Source: Pseudochryseolinea flava (GTDB lineage Bacteria > Bacteroidota > Bacteroidia > Cytophagales > Cyclobacteriaceae). Taken from it: a stretch of DNA of 64,000 nt. Made by a program: the position numbers and the translations under genes. The DNA lies in the NCBI RefSeq assembly GCF_003286915.1, contig NZ_QMFY01000005.1, positions 1 through 64,000 on the forward strand, given 5' to 3'. The notes below the pieces were generated by a model. The model saw nothing but the letters and a program-made list of their open reading frames with translations. It ran no database searches and was not told the origin of the DNA. This document shows, piece by piece, positions 25,486 through 34,710 of this stretch (positions are counted from its first letter, which is position 1; every line of letters starts with the position of its first letter).

Positions 25486-26314
25486 TTTTCCTGAACTGCG
25501 TCGGACTAATACCCCTTTGTTTCTTGAAGAATTTGGTAAGATGGCTTTCATCGGTGAACCCAAGCTCGTTGGCAATCTCTGTAATTCGTTTGTCGCTATG
25601 CCGAAGTCGTGATTCTATTAGTCGCGTGCGATAATTCACAATGTATTGCTGCATCGTTTCCTGCGTATGCTTCTTGAAAAATTTTCCCAAATAATTTTCG
25701 GAGATACCAAAGTGATTGCTCACCGCCTCCGAACGAATCTTTTCCGGAAAATAAATATTGTTCTGAATGTAGTTGACGATATCGATGGCTTTTTCGTCTG
25801 TATGGACGTCAATTTTTTCCGGTAGGTAGCGCGCAATGTTACGGGCAACAACAATGATCAACGTGTTCACCAGCTGTTGTACAAGCTGATGATTATAAAA
25901 ATCATGATTCAAATGCTCGCGCGCAATTGCTTCAATAATTGGACGTACTAAAAGTTTATCGGGTTGATTTTTTAAAATACATCCCGGTTGATGGTTTGCA
26001 TTTTGTAGAATGTACTCCAATCGTTGAATGTCTGAAGGTTGAAAGTGTGCAGTCTTCAGATAAATATCGTTGAAGCGTAAGAAGAAAAATTCTGTTGGTG
26101 AAGTAATGTCAAATGAATGGCAGTCCTCTGGTGTAAGTAGGAACATGTGGTTTTCTCTGTAAGAAAACTTGTTGTCGTTAATGCACTGTACACCGGTTCC
26201 GGAGCGCACGTACACGAGCTCAAAAAAGGAGTGTTTGTGGCCTGGTTTATCGCATTGATCTACCGTGGAGAAAACAATCTCATAGGGCTCATAAAGACTT
26301 TCTTTTGTTATCAT
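25463..26314 (-). CDS. AraC-family transcriptional regulator
   Basis: A 283-residue regulator with an N-terminal cupin-like ligand domain (about 10-150; 'KHSFFELVYVRSGTGVQCI') and a C-terminal pair of helix-turn-helix motifs (about 180-280; 'HFGISENYLGKFFKKHTQET', then 'ITEIANELGFTDESHLTKFF' and KKQRGISPTQFRK). It is divergent from the MDR oxidoreductase at 26427, its probable target, and lies upstream of DUF3291. Confidence 0.9.
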   Translation of the reverse strand: MITKESLYEPYEIVFSTVDQCDKPGHKHSFFELVYVRSGTGVQCINDNKFSYRENHMFLLTPEDCHSFDITSPTEFFFLRFNDIYLKTAHFQPSDIQRLEYILQNANHQPGCILKNQPDKLLVRPIIEAIAREHLNHDFYNHQLVQQLVNTLIIVVARNIARYLPEKIDVHTDEKAIDIVNYIQNNIYFPEKIRSEAVSNHFGISENYLGKFFKKHTQETMQQYIVNYRTRLIESRLRHSDKRITEIANELGFTDESHLTKFFKKQRGISPTQFRKKEISSKN

Positions 26315-26426
26315 AATCGCTGCAATTCTCGCCGATGGGAGTAAAACTACCGAAAAATGGCAAACTTATACCAAGATCTTGTGCTTTGATCGGTACATCT
26401 TTGCATCAGTCAAATAATACAAAAAA

Positions 26427-27368
26427 ATGAGAGCAATAGTTTTGAACGAATTCGGCCCGGTAGAAAATCTTCATATAAAAGAAGTAGCGATTCCTGTAGT
26501 GGCCCCCAATGAAGTGCTAATCAAAGTGAAGGCGATATCCATCAACCCTGTCGATGTAAAAACGAGAGCAGGAAAAGGTATAGCGGGCAGATTTAAAGAT
26601 CAGTTACCACTCACGTTAGGATGGGATGTGTCTGGAACTGTTGAAGCAATTGGTAGCGCAGTTGCAAACTTGAAGGTTGGCGATGATGTTTTTGGTATGG
26701 TAAATTTTCCAGGGCATGCAAAAGGTTATGCCGAGTATGTTGTTTCTCCAGCCGATCAACTCGCCATCAAACCAGCTACTATTTCCCATGAAGTAGCAGC
26801 AGCCTCTACGTTGGCAGCGTTAACGGCATGGCAAGGTTTAACGCAACATTATAGAATACAGAAGGGACAGCGCGTTTTTATTCATGCTGCCGCAGGCGGA
26901 GTTGGACATTTTGCTATTCAAATCGCAAAACACTTTGGTGCATATGTAGTCGGGTCTTCATCGGCGGTGAACAAAGATTTTGTACTGGCAGTTGGCGCGG
27001 ATGAACACTTCGATTATCAGACGCGCAAGTTGGAAGATCTTCCTCAGGATATTGATCTGGTCTGGGATGCTATCGGTGGCGATAACATTGATCGATCTCT
27101 TTCGATGATAAAAAAAGGCGGAACCATCATCAGTATTCCATCCGGCCTACGTGAAGGTGTTGCAGACAAAGCCAGTGCGCAAGGCATTCATGGATTCTTC
27201 TTCATGGTGAAATCTAGCGGCGACGACATGAAGTCAATCGCAGCCATGCTAGAACAAAAATCGTTACGCGCACACGTTTCAAAAGTGTTCCCTTTTGAAC
27301 GAATGAGCGATGCACATACCCACCTTGAAACAGGAAGAACCGTTGGGAAAGTGGTGGTACGTCTTTAA
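26427..27368 (+). CDS. MDR-family NADP-dependent quinone oxidoreductase
   Basis: A 313-residue medium-chain dehydrogenase/reductase without the zinc-binding cysteine cluster, hence a quinone/enone reductase type. It has the GroES-like N-terminal domain ('PNEVLIKVKAISINPVDVK'), then the nucleotide-binding domain with 'HAAAGGVGHFAIQIAKHFGA' and 'GADEHFDYQ'. The AraC gene is divergent 112 bp away, which suggests control by that regulator. Confidence 0.88.
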   Translation: MRAIVLNEFGPVENLHIKEVAIPVVAPNEVLIKVKAISINPVDVKTRAGKGIAGRFKDQLPLTLGWDVSGTVEAIGSAVANLKVGDDVFGMVNFPGHAKGYAEYVVSPADQLAIKPATISHEVAAASTLAALTAWQGLTQHYRIQKGQRVFIHAAAGGVGHFAIQIAKHFGAYVVGSSSAVNKDFVLAVGADEHFDYQTRKLEDLPQDIDLVWDAIGGDNIDRSLSMIKKGGTIISIPSGLREGVADKASAQGIHGFFFMVKSSGDDMKSIAAMLEQKSLRAHVSKVFPFERMSDAHTHLETGRTVGKVVVRL

Positions 27369-27401
27369 GCGATGGCCAATGTTGTGAACAAACCAATCCG
27401 T

Positions 27402-27698
27402 TTACGCCAACGTAGCGAGTAATTTTTTCATCTCTGGATGCGTCTGTGACGTGAGAAATTCTGTGATCGTAAACTCAGCTAACTTATGAATGTAGAAGGG
27501 ATCTTCTTGGATGATCTTTTCTACTTCTTCTTTTGATTTTGCGAGCGCCAGAATTATCCCACCAGTGCGCGGAACTTTGCGTCCTGAAGCGATGAATACG
27601 TTCGCCTTATAATACTTCTGCAAAAATTTTACATGCGGTGTCATGTGTGCGTCCAGTTCATCTAGCGGAACGATATAATGCAGGTTGATGATAAACAT
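27402..27698 (-). CDS. YciI-family protein
   Basis: A 98-residue single-domain YciI protein. It opens with 'FIINLHYIVPLDELDAHMTPH' and carries the GIILALAKSKEEVEKIIQED and DPFYIHKLAEFTI segments, with the usual His/Asp pocket residues. YciI proteins are ferredoxin-like and may act as dehydrochlorinase-like or stress enzymes; the role is open. It is 6 bp downstream of the DUF1801 gene and read in the same direction. Confidence 0.88.
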   Translation of the reverse strand: MFIINLHYIVPLDELDAHMTPHVKFLQKYYKANVFIASGRKVPRTGGIILALAKSKEEVEKIIQEDPFYIHKLAEFTITEFLTSQTHPEMKKLLATLA

Positions 27699-27704
27699 AA
27701 TGAA

Positions 27705-28103
27705 TTAGGCTGCTCTCTTTTTAATTTTTTTATTCTTCGGTTCTGTCTCCAGATTTTCCTTTGCTCTAAATTTAGCAATGTCTGTGATTAATTTTACAGG
27801 CACAGGCTCATCGAGCGGAAATTGAATCGCACTCTTCGACGTTTTGTAAGCTGACAGTTCTTCCTTAAAAACATCGAAGATCGTAAATGGAGGAGGACAT
27901 GAAATTGAAAAGTGATTGGTATACGCGGAGTAGTAGAGAATCCATCCTGTTGTTTTGAACGCCGGGACGTTATAGCTGATTACTTCCTCAGCATCTGGAA
28001 CCGCTTTCTTAACGGCGCCGCGCACTTTTTTCAAAACATCTTGCACCGGTTTCGCAAATGATTTAATGTATTCCTCGGGTGTTTCGAACTTTGGATTTGC
28101 CAT
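27705..28103 (-). CDS. DUF1801 (YdhG/YjbR-like) protein
   Basis: A 132-residue protein with the DUF1801 pattern: 'TPEEYIKSFAKPVQDVLKK', 'VPDAEEVISYNVPAFKT' and AIQFPLDEPVPVKLI. The tail is basic (KNKKIKKRAA). The family resembles frataxin-like folds and is sometimes called an iron chaperone, without firm evidence. It is first in a two-gene operon with YciI. Confidence 0.85.
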   Translation of the reverse strand: MANPKFETPEEYIKSFAKPVQDVLKKVRGAVKKAVPDAEEVISYNVPAFKTTGWILYYSAYTNHFSISCPPPFTIFDVFKEELSAYKTSKSAIQFPLDEPVPVKLITDIAKFRAKENLETEPKNKKIKKRAA

Positions 28104-28197
28104 ATGAATTTTGATTTGTGATGAAACAAATTTATGAGTTCGTTTTCTAGACGAGGCGGTGTAATGGCGACATTGTAAAGGGTGATTTGCGACTGCC

Positions 28198-28959
28198 TCA
28201 ATCTTTTCCCTTCGACAGCCCCGTGAGCACGAAGAACATTCCAGAAATCGCTAGTGATTCAAATAGCCCTAAACGTTCTCCGGGATCATTTATGTTGGCG
28301 AGTACGCGGGGAATGTGTAATAGAAGAAACCAACCAAACACCATCACGCCAGAAAGAAGTGATGCCCATTTTCGTGTGTTGGAAATGAGGATGCCGATCC
28401 CACCGGCAACTAAACATAATGCGGTGAAATATGTCCAAAAGAATCGAAACGGTATGTAGCTTGGAATGAAGTTAACAACGAAGTCGGCGAACATATGATG
28501 AGCGTATCCTGCTGCAATAAAGAATGCTGCTAAAAAGATGCGTCCACTCCAAAGTAAAATTCTCCTCGCCGATGCACTTACCCGGGTCGACGTGGTTAGG
28601 CGGTTATCTTCGCGAAAAAAAGATACACCAACAATAAGCATACCGCCCACTAACGCCAATGTTTTAAGTGCGTTAAGCCAGTCGACAAAGTGCAGAAGAT
28701 GTCGCGTGAGTGAAAGGATAAATATCATTGACACGATGATAAGCGAAGCAAGTCCTCCATTTTTTTTCGATAGTATCATCGCAGCACAGATCAACAGCAA
28801 TGCAGCAGTTGTATAAGCGAGGAGAGGATTTAGGTTAATATTTGGTGGCCATGCTGGAGGCCTTCCTACGATGAAGTCTTCTGATAATATACAGAGGATA
28901 CTAAGTCCGATGAATCCAAGCGACACGATTAGTCTGCCAGGTATGATGAAAACGTTCAT
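28198..28959 (-). CDS. DoxX-like membrane protein with two similar halves
   Basis: A 253-residue protein with about eight TM segments. The two halves resemble each other: 'GRLIVSLGFIGLSILCILSE' near the start and 'GRIFLAAFFIAAGYAHHMFA' near residue 140, each followed by a 'LLAYTTAALLLICAAMILS'/'FFWTYFTALCLVAGGIGILIS' helix and a short loop. This matches a DoxX-like four-TM unit duplicated and fused. The role is unknown; DoxX relatives act in redox or as quinone-linked membrane subunits. Confidence 0.65.
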   Translation of the reverse strand: MNVFIIPGRLIVSLGFIGLSILCILSEDFIVGRPPAWPPNINLNPLLAYTTAALLLICAAMILSKKNGGLASLIIVSMIFILSLTRHLLHFVDWLNALKTLALVGGMLIVGVSFFREDNRLTTSTRVSASARRILLWSGRIFLAAFFIAAGYAHHMFADFVVNFIPSYIPFRFFWTYFTALCLVAGGIGILISNTRKWASLLSGVMVFGWFLLLHIPRVLANINDPGERLGLFESLAISGMFFVLTGLSKGKD

Positions 28960-29115
28960 GAGGCGGTGATGTTTGTTGATCGGGTTATTGAAATGACGTT
29001 AACGAATTTAATGGGTTTGCATTGTAAAGGCAATTGACGCTATCGAAGTAACACCGTATAGCGGGTGCGTTGCGTCGACGATTATGCGTGCGAGATGAGA
29101 AAGAAGTATTCGGTT

Positions 29116-29622
29116 CTAGGCTAACGCCATCAAAGCGAAAAGGGATTTTCCTTTTTTCTCAAAGAATTGCCATCCAAAAGGGGTGAGTTCGATATGGATC
29201 TCGCCATCGGTATGAATGATGGCGATAAGACCCAGTTTTTCGAGCTGATAAACAATGTCTAACGCCACCGAGTATTCTTCGATGTTCTTTTCAAAAATGC
29301 CCATCAAACTTTTCCGGCCGCCGTGTTGAATCAGACCGCCTAATAGTCCTTTCAATTTATTTTTAACAAACACGGGGTTGATTTCTTCAATACCTTCTAC
29401 CGTTATTCGGCAAGTCACGACATCATCTTGGTAAACCCAGGGCTCTCGGATCCACTTCCGTTCTTGTAAATATTCACTTACCGCGACAGCATCGGCTTTG
29501 TAACTTTTAGCAATCGCGTTGATGGTATAAGAAATGTTCGGTGCTTTGAGATATTCCTGAAGAGGTAACGCAGCACGGCCTTTGATACTTTTTCCATAAC
29601 AGGTAACGTGAATGTTATTCAA
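29116..29622 (-). CDS. Hypothetical protein with possible winged-helix domain
   Basis: A 168-residue soluble protein that I do not recognise. A C-terminal segment ('VALDIVYQLEKLGLIAIIHT' then 'GEIHIELTPFGWQFF') has the helix and beta-wing pattern of a winged-helix fold, and an N-terminal helix-turn region 'INAIAKSYKADAVAVSEYL' may be a second. It could be a regulator. It lies 62 bp beyond the aminotransferase stop, in the same direction. Confidence 0.6.
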   Translation of the reverse strand: MNNIHVTCYGKSIKGRAALPLQEYLKAPNISYTINAIAKSYKADAVAVSEYLQERKWIREPWVYQDDVVTCRITVEGIEEINPVFVKNKLKGLLGGLIQHGGRKSLMGIFEKNIEEYSVALDIVYQLEKLGLIAIIHTDGEIHIELTPFGWQFFEKKGKSLFALMALA

Positions 29623-29684
29623 TCTATGAAAAAAACGACTTACAGAAGTACCAGCTACATGTACTTTTGTAGCTGGTACAAATA

Positions 29685-30944
29685 CTACTTCAGAATAGTC
29701 GCAAGGGCATGAACAAATTCATCAATTTCCGCATGTGTGTTGTAGTAATGTGGTGAAGCGCGTAAAGCCCATGATGCTTTCTTTTTATCAAAATCCATGA
29801 CCGCAAAATTTCGGTAACTCGGGACGACATTGATTTTGCGTTTGGAAAGTTCGTTGACCAAGTGCGTCGGTTCTTGGCCATCAATTGTGAAGGTGACTAA
29901 ACCGCCTTTTTCTTTTCCTTCATCCAAAACACGCGTACCGTTGATACCTGCGAGCTGTTGTCGAGTATAATTCGATAGCTGTTGCACACGTGTCGTGATT
30001 TTGTGCTGATCAATTGATAAGTAGTATTTGATCGCTTCACTGGTGCCAAGTACAAGTGCATAAGCGAACTCCCAATCTTCGAAGCGTGTTGCATCTTCCC
30101 GGATTTGATAACGATCTTTGCTGATCCATTCGGCACCCCGCATGTCGAGGAAGAGCGGTTCAAGATTGGAGCGCAGTGCACGATCAGAAATAAAAAGGAA
30201 ACCAGTGCCACGTGGTCCGCGCAGAAATTTTCGAGCGGTAACACTTAGGAAATCACAATGCAATACATCGACATCGAGTTGAAGTTGCCCAATAGATTGG
30301 CAAGCATCCAGGATGTACCACGTATCTTCACGGGTACTGTCACGATAAGCTTTGACTATTTTTCCGATAGCTTCTACAGGTTGAATGAGTCCGGAATTTG
30401 TTGGAATGTGTGTAATGGATAGAAGTCGTGGTCGTAGTGTGTGTAGCTTTTCATGGAGGTCGTTAAGATCGATTTCTCCTGAATCCGTGTCGGCTACGCG
30501 CACGACGTGAATACCAAATCTTTTTTGACACGACAAGAATTGAATTTGATTCGAAATAAAGTCGTTGGTCGAGGTAAGGATGATATCACCTTCACGAAAA
30601 GGAATTGACGATAGTGCACGCGTATATGCATCCGTCGCACTCGAAGTAAATGCGATGTTAGTAGGTTTACAGTTTAATAGAAGTGCCGCTTGGTGATAAA
30701 ATTCTTGAACGACATCTTTTTGCAAGGCAGCAGCTTCATAGCCACCGATGTCAGATTCTAACTGAACGTGCGCCATGATAGCGTTACTTACAACACGCGG
30801 CATCAAGCCGGAGCCGGCATTATTCAAGTGAACAACGTTGCTGCAGCCCGGCGTGTCATTTCTAAAATCGATAATGTTTTGGTCTGAGAAATTTGTTTGT
30901 AGGATTGGTGATTGTACGCGTTCCATAGTTGAATATTTGCGCAC
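29685..30944 (-). CDS. Class V aminotransferase-fold PLP enzyme
   Basis: A 419-residue PLP-dependent protein of the class V (NifS/isopenicillin N epimerase/EgtE-like) group. Visible landmarks are 'HLNNAGSGLMPRVVSNAI', 'IAFTSSATDAYTRALSS', the Asp in YILDACQSIGQ that holds the pyridine nitrogen, and the Schiff-base Lys in SVTARKFLRGPRGTGFLF. It is most like cysteine lyase or EgtE-type enzymes, but the substrate is unassigned. Translation may begin at the second Met, six codons in. A divergent Lrp/AsnC gene starts 99 bp upstream and probably controls it. Confidence 0.85.
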   Translation of the reverse strand: MRKYSTMERVQSPILQTNFSDQNIIDFRNDTPGCSNVVHLNNAGSGLMPRVVSNAIMAHVQLESDIGGYEAAALQKDVVQEFYHQAALLLNCKPTNIAFTSSATDAYTRALSSIPFREGDIILTSTNDFISNQIQFLSCQKRFGIHVVRVADTDSGEIDLNDLHEKLHTLRPRLLSITHIPTNSGLIQPVEAIGKIVKAYRDSTREDTWYILDACQSIGQLQLDVDVLHCDFLSVTARKFLRGPRGTGFLFISDRALRSNLEPLFLDMRGAEWISKDRYQIREDATRFEDWEFAYALVLGTSEAIKYYLSIDQHKITTRVQQLSNYTRQQLAGINGTRVLDEGKEKGGLVTFTIDGQEPTHLVNELSKRKINVVPSYRNFAVMDFDKKKASWALRASPHYYNTHAEIDEFVHALATILK

Positions 30945-31043
30945 AAAATTATCTGCGACCTATCGCATGATTTCTGCGTTGTGAGGTGTATGGCGCTTTT
31001 TTTTGGTAATTTTAACGGCATCTTTGAAGAAAAAGTGCACGTG

Positions 31044-31502
31044 ATGAAAACCGACGAATTCGATCTCAAACTGCTTCGGCTTTTGCAACATAACAATCGC
31101 TTGACGGCGGATGAACTTGCTGCCACGGTCGGGCTAAGCGCTTCAGCCGTTCAACGACGACTAAAACGTTTACGAGATGAAAAAATCATTGAGGCAGATA
31201 TCTCGATAATCTCTCCTCAAGTTGCAGGCATCGGATTGACGTGCGTTGTTGATATTATATTGGAGCGTGGCAATACGACGTCGCTTGAAAAGTTTAAGAG
31301 GAGCCTCGTAGACCGTCCCGAAGTCATGCAATGTTACTATGTAACGGGAACTTACGACTTCGTATTGATCGTTAACACGACGGATATGGCAGCGTATGAA
31401 CATTTTACAAAAACATGTTTGATGGATAATCCCAACGTCAAACATTTTTATACACATGCTGTAATGGATCGCGTGAAGATGGGATATGGTGTAGCAATTT
31501 AA
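31044..31502 (+). CDS. Lrp/AsnC-family transcriptional regulator
   Basis: A 152-residue regulator begun at the ATG at 31044 (MKTDEFDLKLLRLLQ), which fits family length; the frame continues upstream to 30981. It has an N-terminal AsnC helix-turn-helix ('LAATVGLSASAVQRRLKRLR') and a C-terminal RAM/effector domain ('VMQCYYVTGTYDFVLIVNTT'). It is divergent from the PLP enzyme, a typical Lrp arrangement, so that gene is the expected target. Confidence 0.92.
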   Translation: MKTDEFDLKLLRLLQHNNRLTADELAATVGLSASAVQRRLKRLRDEKIIEADISIISPQVAGIGLTCVVDIILERGNTTSLEKFKRSLVDRPEVMQCYYVTGTYDFVLIVNTTDMAAYEHFTKTCLMDNPNVKHFYTHAVMDRVKMGYGVAI

Positions 31503-31532
31503 AGGACTGATATTTACAAAAATCTAATACTT

Positions 31533-31979
31533 ATGAATCTTAAATACACAATCTTAGTTGTAATGCTGTTGCTGACGATGCAGCTATCAGCGCAAAATAT
31601 TCAACAAACAGAGGTGCCTGCTGTTGTACAAAACGCGGTGAAGATAAAATATCCGACAATCACGGATATAAAATGGAAATTGAAAGACGGTGAATATCGT
31701 GCGGAGTTCAAAATCGATAAACGTGGTCACGATGTGTGGGTTGACAAATCCGGAAACATCACAAAATTGAAACAAGACATCTCGAAGAATGATCTTCCAG
31801 AGATCGTCAAAACAAAGATTGCATCCGAATTCAAAAACTTTACGATCGATGATGCCGATAAAATTGAGAAAGAAGGTGTGATCTACTACCAAGTAAAACT
31901 CAAATCCGGCGCCGACGAGCGCAAAGTTCTCCTCACATCCGATGGAAAAATTGAAAAAGATAAAGCAAAAGCCGAGTGA
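31533..31979 (+). CDS. PepSY-like (DUF2874) periplasmic protein
   Basis: A 148-residue protein with signal peptide 1-21 (ending LSAQN). It has two PepSY-like (PF11396) repeats: 'VPAVVQNAVKIKYPTITDIKW' and, later, 'LPEIVKTKIASEFKNFTID'; each is followed by a beta hairpin. Such proteins bind or inhibit peptidases or act as envelope stress proteins; no partner is visible. It is probably co-transcribed after the Lrp gene or from its own promoter. Confidence 0.85.
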   Translation: MNLKYTILVVMLLLTMQLSAQNIQQTEVPAVVQNAVKIKYPTITDIKWKLKDGEYRAEFKIDKRGHDVWVDKSGNITKLKQDISKNDLPEIVKTKIASEFKNFTIDDADKIEKEGVIYYQVKLKSGADERKVLLTSDGKIEKDKAKAE

Positions 31980-32100
31980 TGGGGGTATTGGGAATTAGGG
32001 ATTGGGAATTGGGTATTGGGGATTAGGTATTGGGGATCGGGTATTGGGTATTGGGGATCGGGTATTGGGAATTGGGCATTACGCATTGGGCATTAGGTAT
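31980..32100. repeat. G-rich GGGTATTGGG-type tandem repeat
   Basis: The stretch consists of short units such as gggtattgggaattaggg and tattggggatcgggtattgg, with runs of three or four G separated by 4-7 bases on the plus strand. This can support G-quadruplexes (and a C-rich strand on minus). It is followed at 32111-32152 by CAACACA-type repeats. It follows directly on the PepSY-like gene and precedes the aldo/keto reductase. Confidence 0.85.
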
Positions 32101-32110
32101 GTTGTTGCTA

Positions 32111-32152
32111 AGCAACGTCAACACACCAGCACGTCAACACATCAACACACGA
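32111..32152. repeat. CAACAC-type short tandem repeat
   Basis: The sequence repeats caacacaccagcacgtcaac and acatcaacacacgaac, a low-complexity purine/pyrimidine block directly before the aldo/keto reductase start at 32157. Confidence 0.7.
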
Positions 32153-32156
32153 ACAT

Positions 32157-33194
32157 ATGGAACATAGACAACTTGGCGCCTCGGGATTATTCGTACCTGT
32201 ACTGAGCTTTGGCGCAGCTACTTTCGGCGGTGGAAATGATTTTTTTAAAGCCTGGGGCAGCACGCAAGTGGCGGAGGCCTCAAGGCTTGTAGATATTTGT
32301 CTGGATGCGGGACTTAATTTTTTTGACACGGCAGATGTGTATTCTCAAGGGATGTCGGAAGAGATTTTAGGTAAAGCAATTGAAGGTAGACGGAGTAGAA
32401 TTCTGATTTCAACAAAAGCAACGTTTCCCTTCGGCGAAGGTCCCAATAACCAAGGATCGTCGAGATTAAGATTGATCAAGCAAGTTGAAGGTAGTTTGAA
32501 GCGGTTGGGTACCGATTACATCGACCTATATCATATGCATGGGTTCGATGGGAATACACCAGTAGAGGAGACGTTGCGCGCTCCTGATGATCTTACACAA
32601 AGTGGAAAAATCAGGTATATCGCGGCATCAAACTTTTCGGGTTGGCACCTCATGAAATCGTTAGCAATATCGGATCGGTATGGATGGAATAGGTATGTTG
32701 GGCATCAGGTGTATTACTCTTTAATTAATAGAGAGTACGAGTGGGAGTTAATGCCGTTAGGTATTGATCAAAAAGTAGGTGCTTTAGTCTGGTCTCCTTT
32801 GGCGGCGGGAAGACTTGGCGGGAAATTTCAAAGAAACAAACCTGCACCAAAAGAGACACGCGTAGCACAGGGAGGAAGCCCGGTACCTGAGGCTGTAGTG
32901 AATGAAGAAATTTTTTACAACGTGTTGGATGTGCTGAACGAACTCGCCAATGAAACAGGTAAGACGGTAGCACAGATTGCAATCAATTGGCTGTTACAAC
33001 GTCCAACGGTTGCCAATATTATTATTGGTGCACGCAACGAAGAACAGCTAAAGCAAAATCTTGGCGCTGTCGGATGGAATCTTACTGTCGAACAGGTGAA
33101 ACGTCTCGATCGTGCAAGCGATGTAGCCACGATCTATCCATATTGGCATCAACGTCAGAACTTGACACTTAATCCATTACCGAAATTTTATTGA
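32157..33194 (+). CDS. Aldo/keto reductase
   Basis: A 345-residue AKR. It has the N-terminal 'VLSFGAATFGGGNDFFKAWG', catalytic Asp-Tyr-Lys-His set in 'FFDTADVYSQG', 'ILISTKATFP' and DLYHMHGFDGNTP, with the C-terminal NADP segment IIIGARNEEQL. It resembles the AKR11/12-type plant and bacterial sugar or aldehyde reductases. The start lies directly after the short repeats, so its promoter is probably within or before them. Confidence 0.92.
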   Translation: MEHRQLGASGLFVPVLSFGAATFGGGNDFFKAWGSTQVAEASRLVDICLDAGLNFFDTADVYSQGMSEEILGKAIEGRRSRILISTKATFPFGEGPNNQGSSRLRLIKQVEGSLKRLGTDYIDLYHMHGFDGNTPVEETLRAPDDLTQSGKIRYIAASNFSGWHLMKSLAISDRYGWNRYVGHQVYYSLINREYEWELMPLGIDQKVGALVWSPLAAGRLGGKFQRNKPAPKETRVAQGGSPVPEAVVNEEIFYNVLDVLNELANETGKTVAQIAINWLLQRPTVANIIIGARNEEQLKQNLGAVGWNLTVEQVKRLDRASDVATIYPYWHQRQNLTLNPLPKFY

Positions 33195-33480
33195 TAGCTT
33201 ATCATCTATTGGTACATTGCGCACAGGAAAAAAACTGAACGCATGTACCTATATTCTCCTTGTTCCTCGCAGGGGAAGACGTTATATTGGATTCAGAATC
33301 TCTATTAAAATTTGTTGATTGTTATTCCGCTTTACGAAGCGAAAAACTACCTGATCGTTTAGTGTGATTGAATGAAGCGTAAATCAGGGACTGAGATAGT
33401 AAAAGATGCTTCACATGTATGCAGTTGTGTCGTGGAGTGCATACACGTAGGCTTGTAGAAACCCCTTAAAAAATTGTGAT
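33195..33480. promoter_or_regulatory. Intergenic region with inverted repeat before the protease operon
   Basis: The only clear structure is a perfect 8-bp inverted repeat, TGTATGCA at 33416-33423 and TGCATACA at 33438-33445, with a 14-bp spacer. It lies 35 bp before the first gene of the three-gene operon, so it is a candidate operator or transcript hairpin. No gene is seen in the rest. Confidence 0.4.
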
Positions 33481-34710
33481 ATGTTCAACAGTGTCGCGCT
33501 CGACGTTGCCATCGGCCTTATGTTTATCTTTTTGCTGTATAGCCTGCTGGCTACAGTAATTTCTGAAATCGTTGCCACGATGATCGGCCTGCGGGCTAGA
33601 AATCTAAAAGAGGCCGTCAATAGAATGTTAAATGATGAGGAAGTAAAGGGCTTTCTTTCGAGGCTGTGGGACTCTATGAATATTTTCAAAAATCCCTCGA
33701 ATAAGGTAGTCGATAATTTTTACAATCATCCTGAAATTAAATATCTCGGCAGCTCGGGCATTTTTAAAAATCCATCGTCATTCAAGGCAATCAGTTTTTC
33801 TAAAACGCTTTTTCATATCCTCTTCGGCAACGGACCCGTTACACGCGAAGTGATCGACAAGCGCTTGAAAGAAATTGTTGATGCAGCGGATCACAACGCA
33901 TCTGACGATGTGAAAGCGAATAAATTACTTGACAAGGACACCGCACAGTACATTCTTAATCTTTGGTCAGAGTCTTACGGCGATATCATAAAATTTAAAT
34001 TTCAACTCGAAACGTGGTTCGATCGAACTATGGAACAAGCGACAGAATGGTACAAAAGAAAAATTCGGATTGTACTGTTGATTTTAGGTTTCATGATTGC
34101 TTGGATTTTCAACGCCGATACCCTGGTAATATCGGGTATACTATCAAAGGATAAAGAGGCGCGTGCGCAAATGGTGACGATGGCAGCTGCGTATTTGCAA
34201 AACAATAAAGTAGCTGTTGATACCGGTGGCGTTACTGATAGCGCCGCACTGGAAACTTATTCAGAAAAGATGGACTCGCTTCTTCAGATAAAAAACGATC
34301 TACAGGCGGATATCAATGATGCGCATGGAATCCTGGGGCTTGGATGTTGGCCACTCGATAGTATGTTGGTTACGACAGACCCCAAAACAAAAAAGCAAAC
34401 ACTTTTACCGCCACTCGACTTACGTGCCATTCCTGACACCGTATGGCACTCAGGTAAAAATACAACGCAGGCAAATACGAAAGTGTATTACTTCACGCGA
34501 AAAGCAAAGTGGAAATACTTCTTCAACCTATTTCCGATTCACTTCTTTGGATTTTTCTTAACGGCAGTAGCCATATCGTTGGGAGCACCGTTTTGGTTCG
34601 ACATTCTTAACAAGGTAATGAAGCTTCGTACCTCCGAGAAAATTCCGACGAATAGTCCGAATACAACATCTAGTTCGAAAGCCGTTTTAGTTACTGATCG
34701 TGAAGGATGA
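33481..34710 (+). CDS. Unknown multi-pass membrane protein of the protease operon
   Basis: A 409-residue protein. It has an N-terminal TM (about 8-33), a long soluble segment (about 35-195), a conserved-looking motif W-F-D (179-181) and W-Y-K-R (190-193) just before a second TM (about 195-217), a second soluble segment and a third TM (about 350-378) with a C-terminal tail. The pattern W-F-D-x(8)-W-Y-K-R before a helix is one I recognise from uncharacterised membrane proteins in several phyla; no function is known. Its stop codon overlaps the start of the subtilase gene. Confidence 0.75.
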   Translation: MFNSVALDVAIGLMFIFLLYSLLATVISEIVATMIGLRARNLKEAVNRMLNDEEVKGFLSRLWDSMNIFKNPSNKVVDNFYNHPEIKYLGSSGIFKNPSSFKAISFSKTLFHILFGNGPVTREVIDKRLKEIVDAADHNASDDVKANKLLDKDTAQYILNLWSESYGDIIKFKFQLETWFDRTMEQATEWYKRKIRIVLLILGFMIAWIFNADTLVISGILSKDKEARAQMVTMAAAYLQNNKVAVDTGGVTDSAALETYSEKMDSLLQIKNDLQADINDAHGILGLGCWPLDSMLVTTDPKTKKQTLLPPLDLRAIPDTVWHSGKNTTQANTKVYYFTRKAKWKYFFNLFPIHFFGFFLTAVAISLGAPFWFDILNKVMKLRTSEKIPTNSPNTTSSSKAVLVTDREG

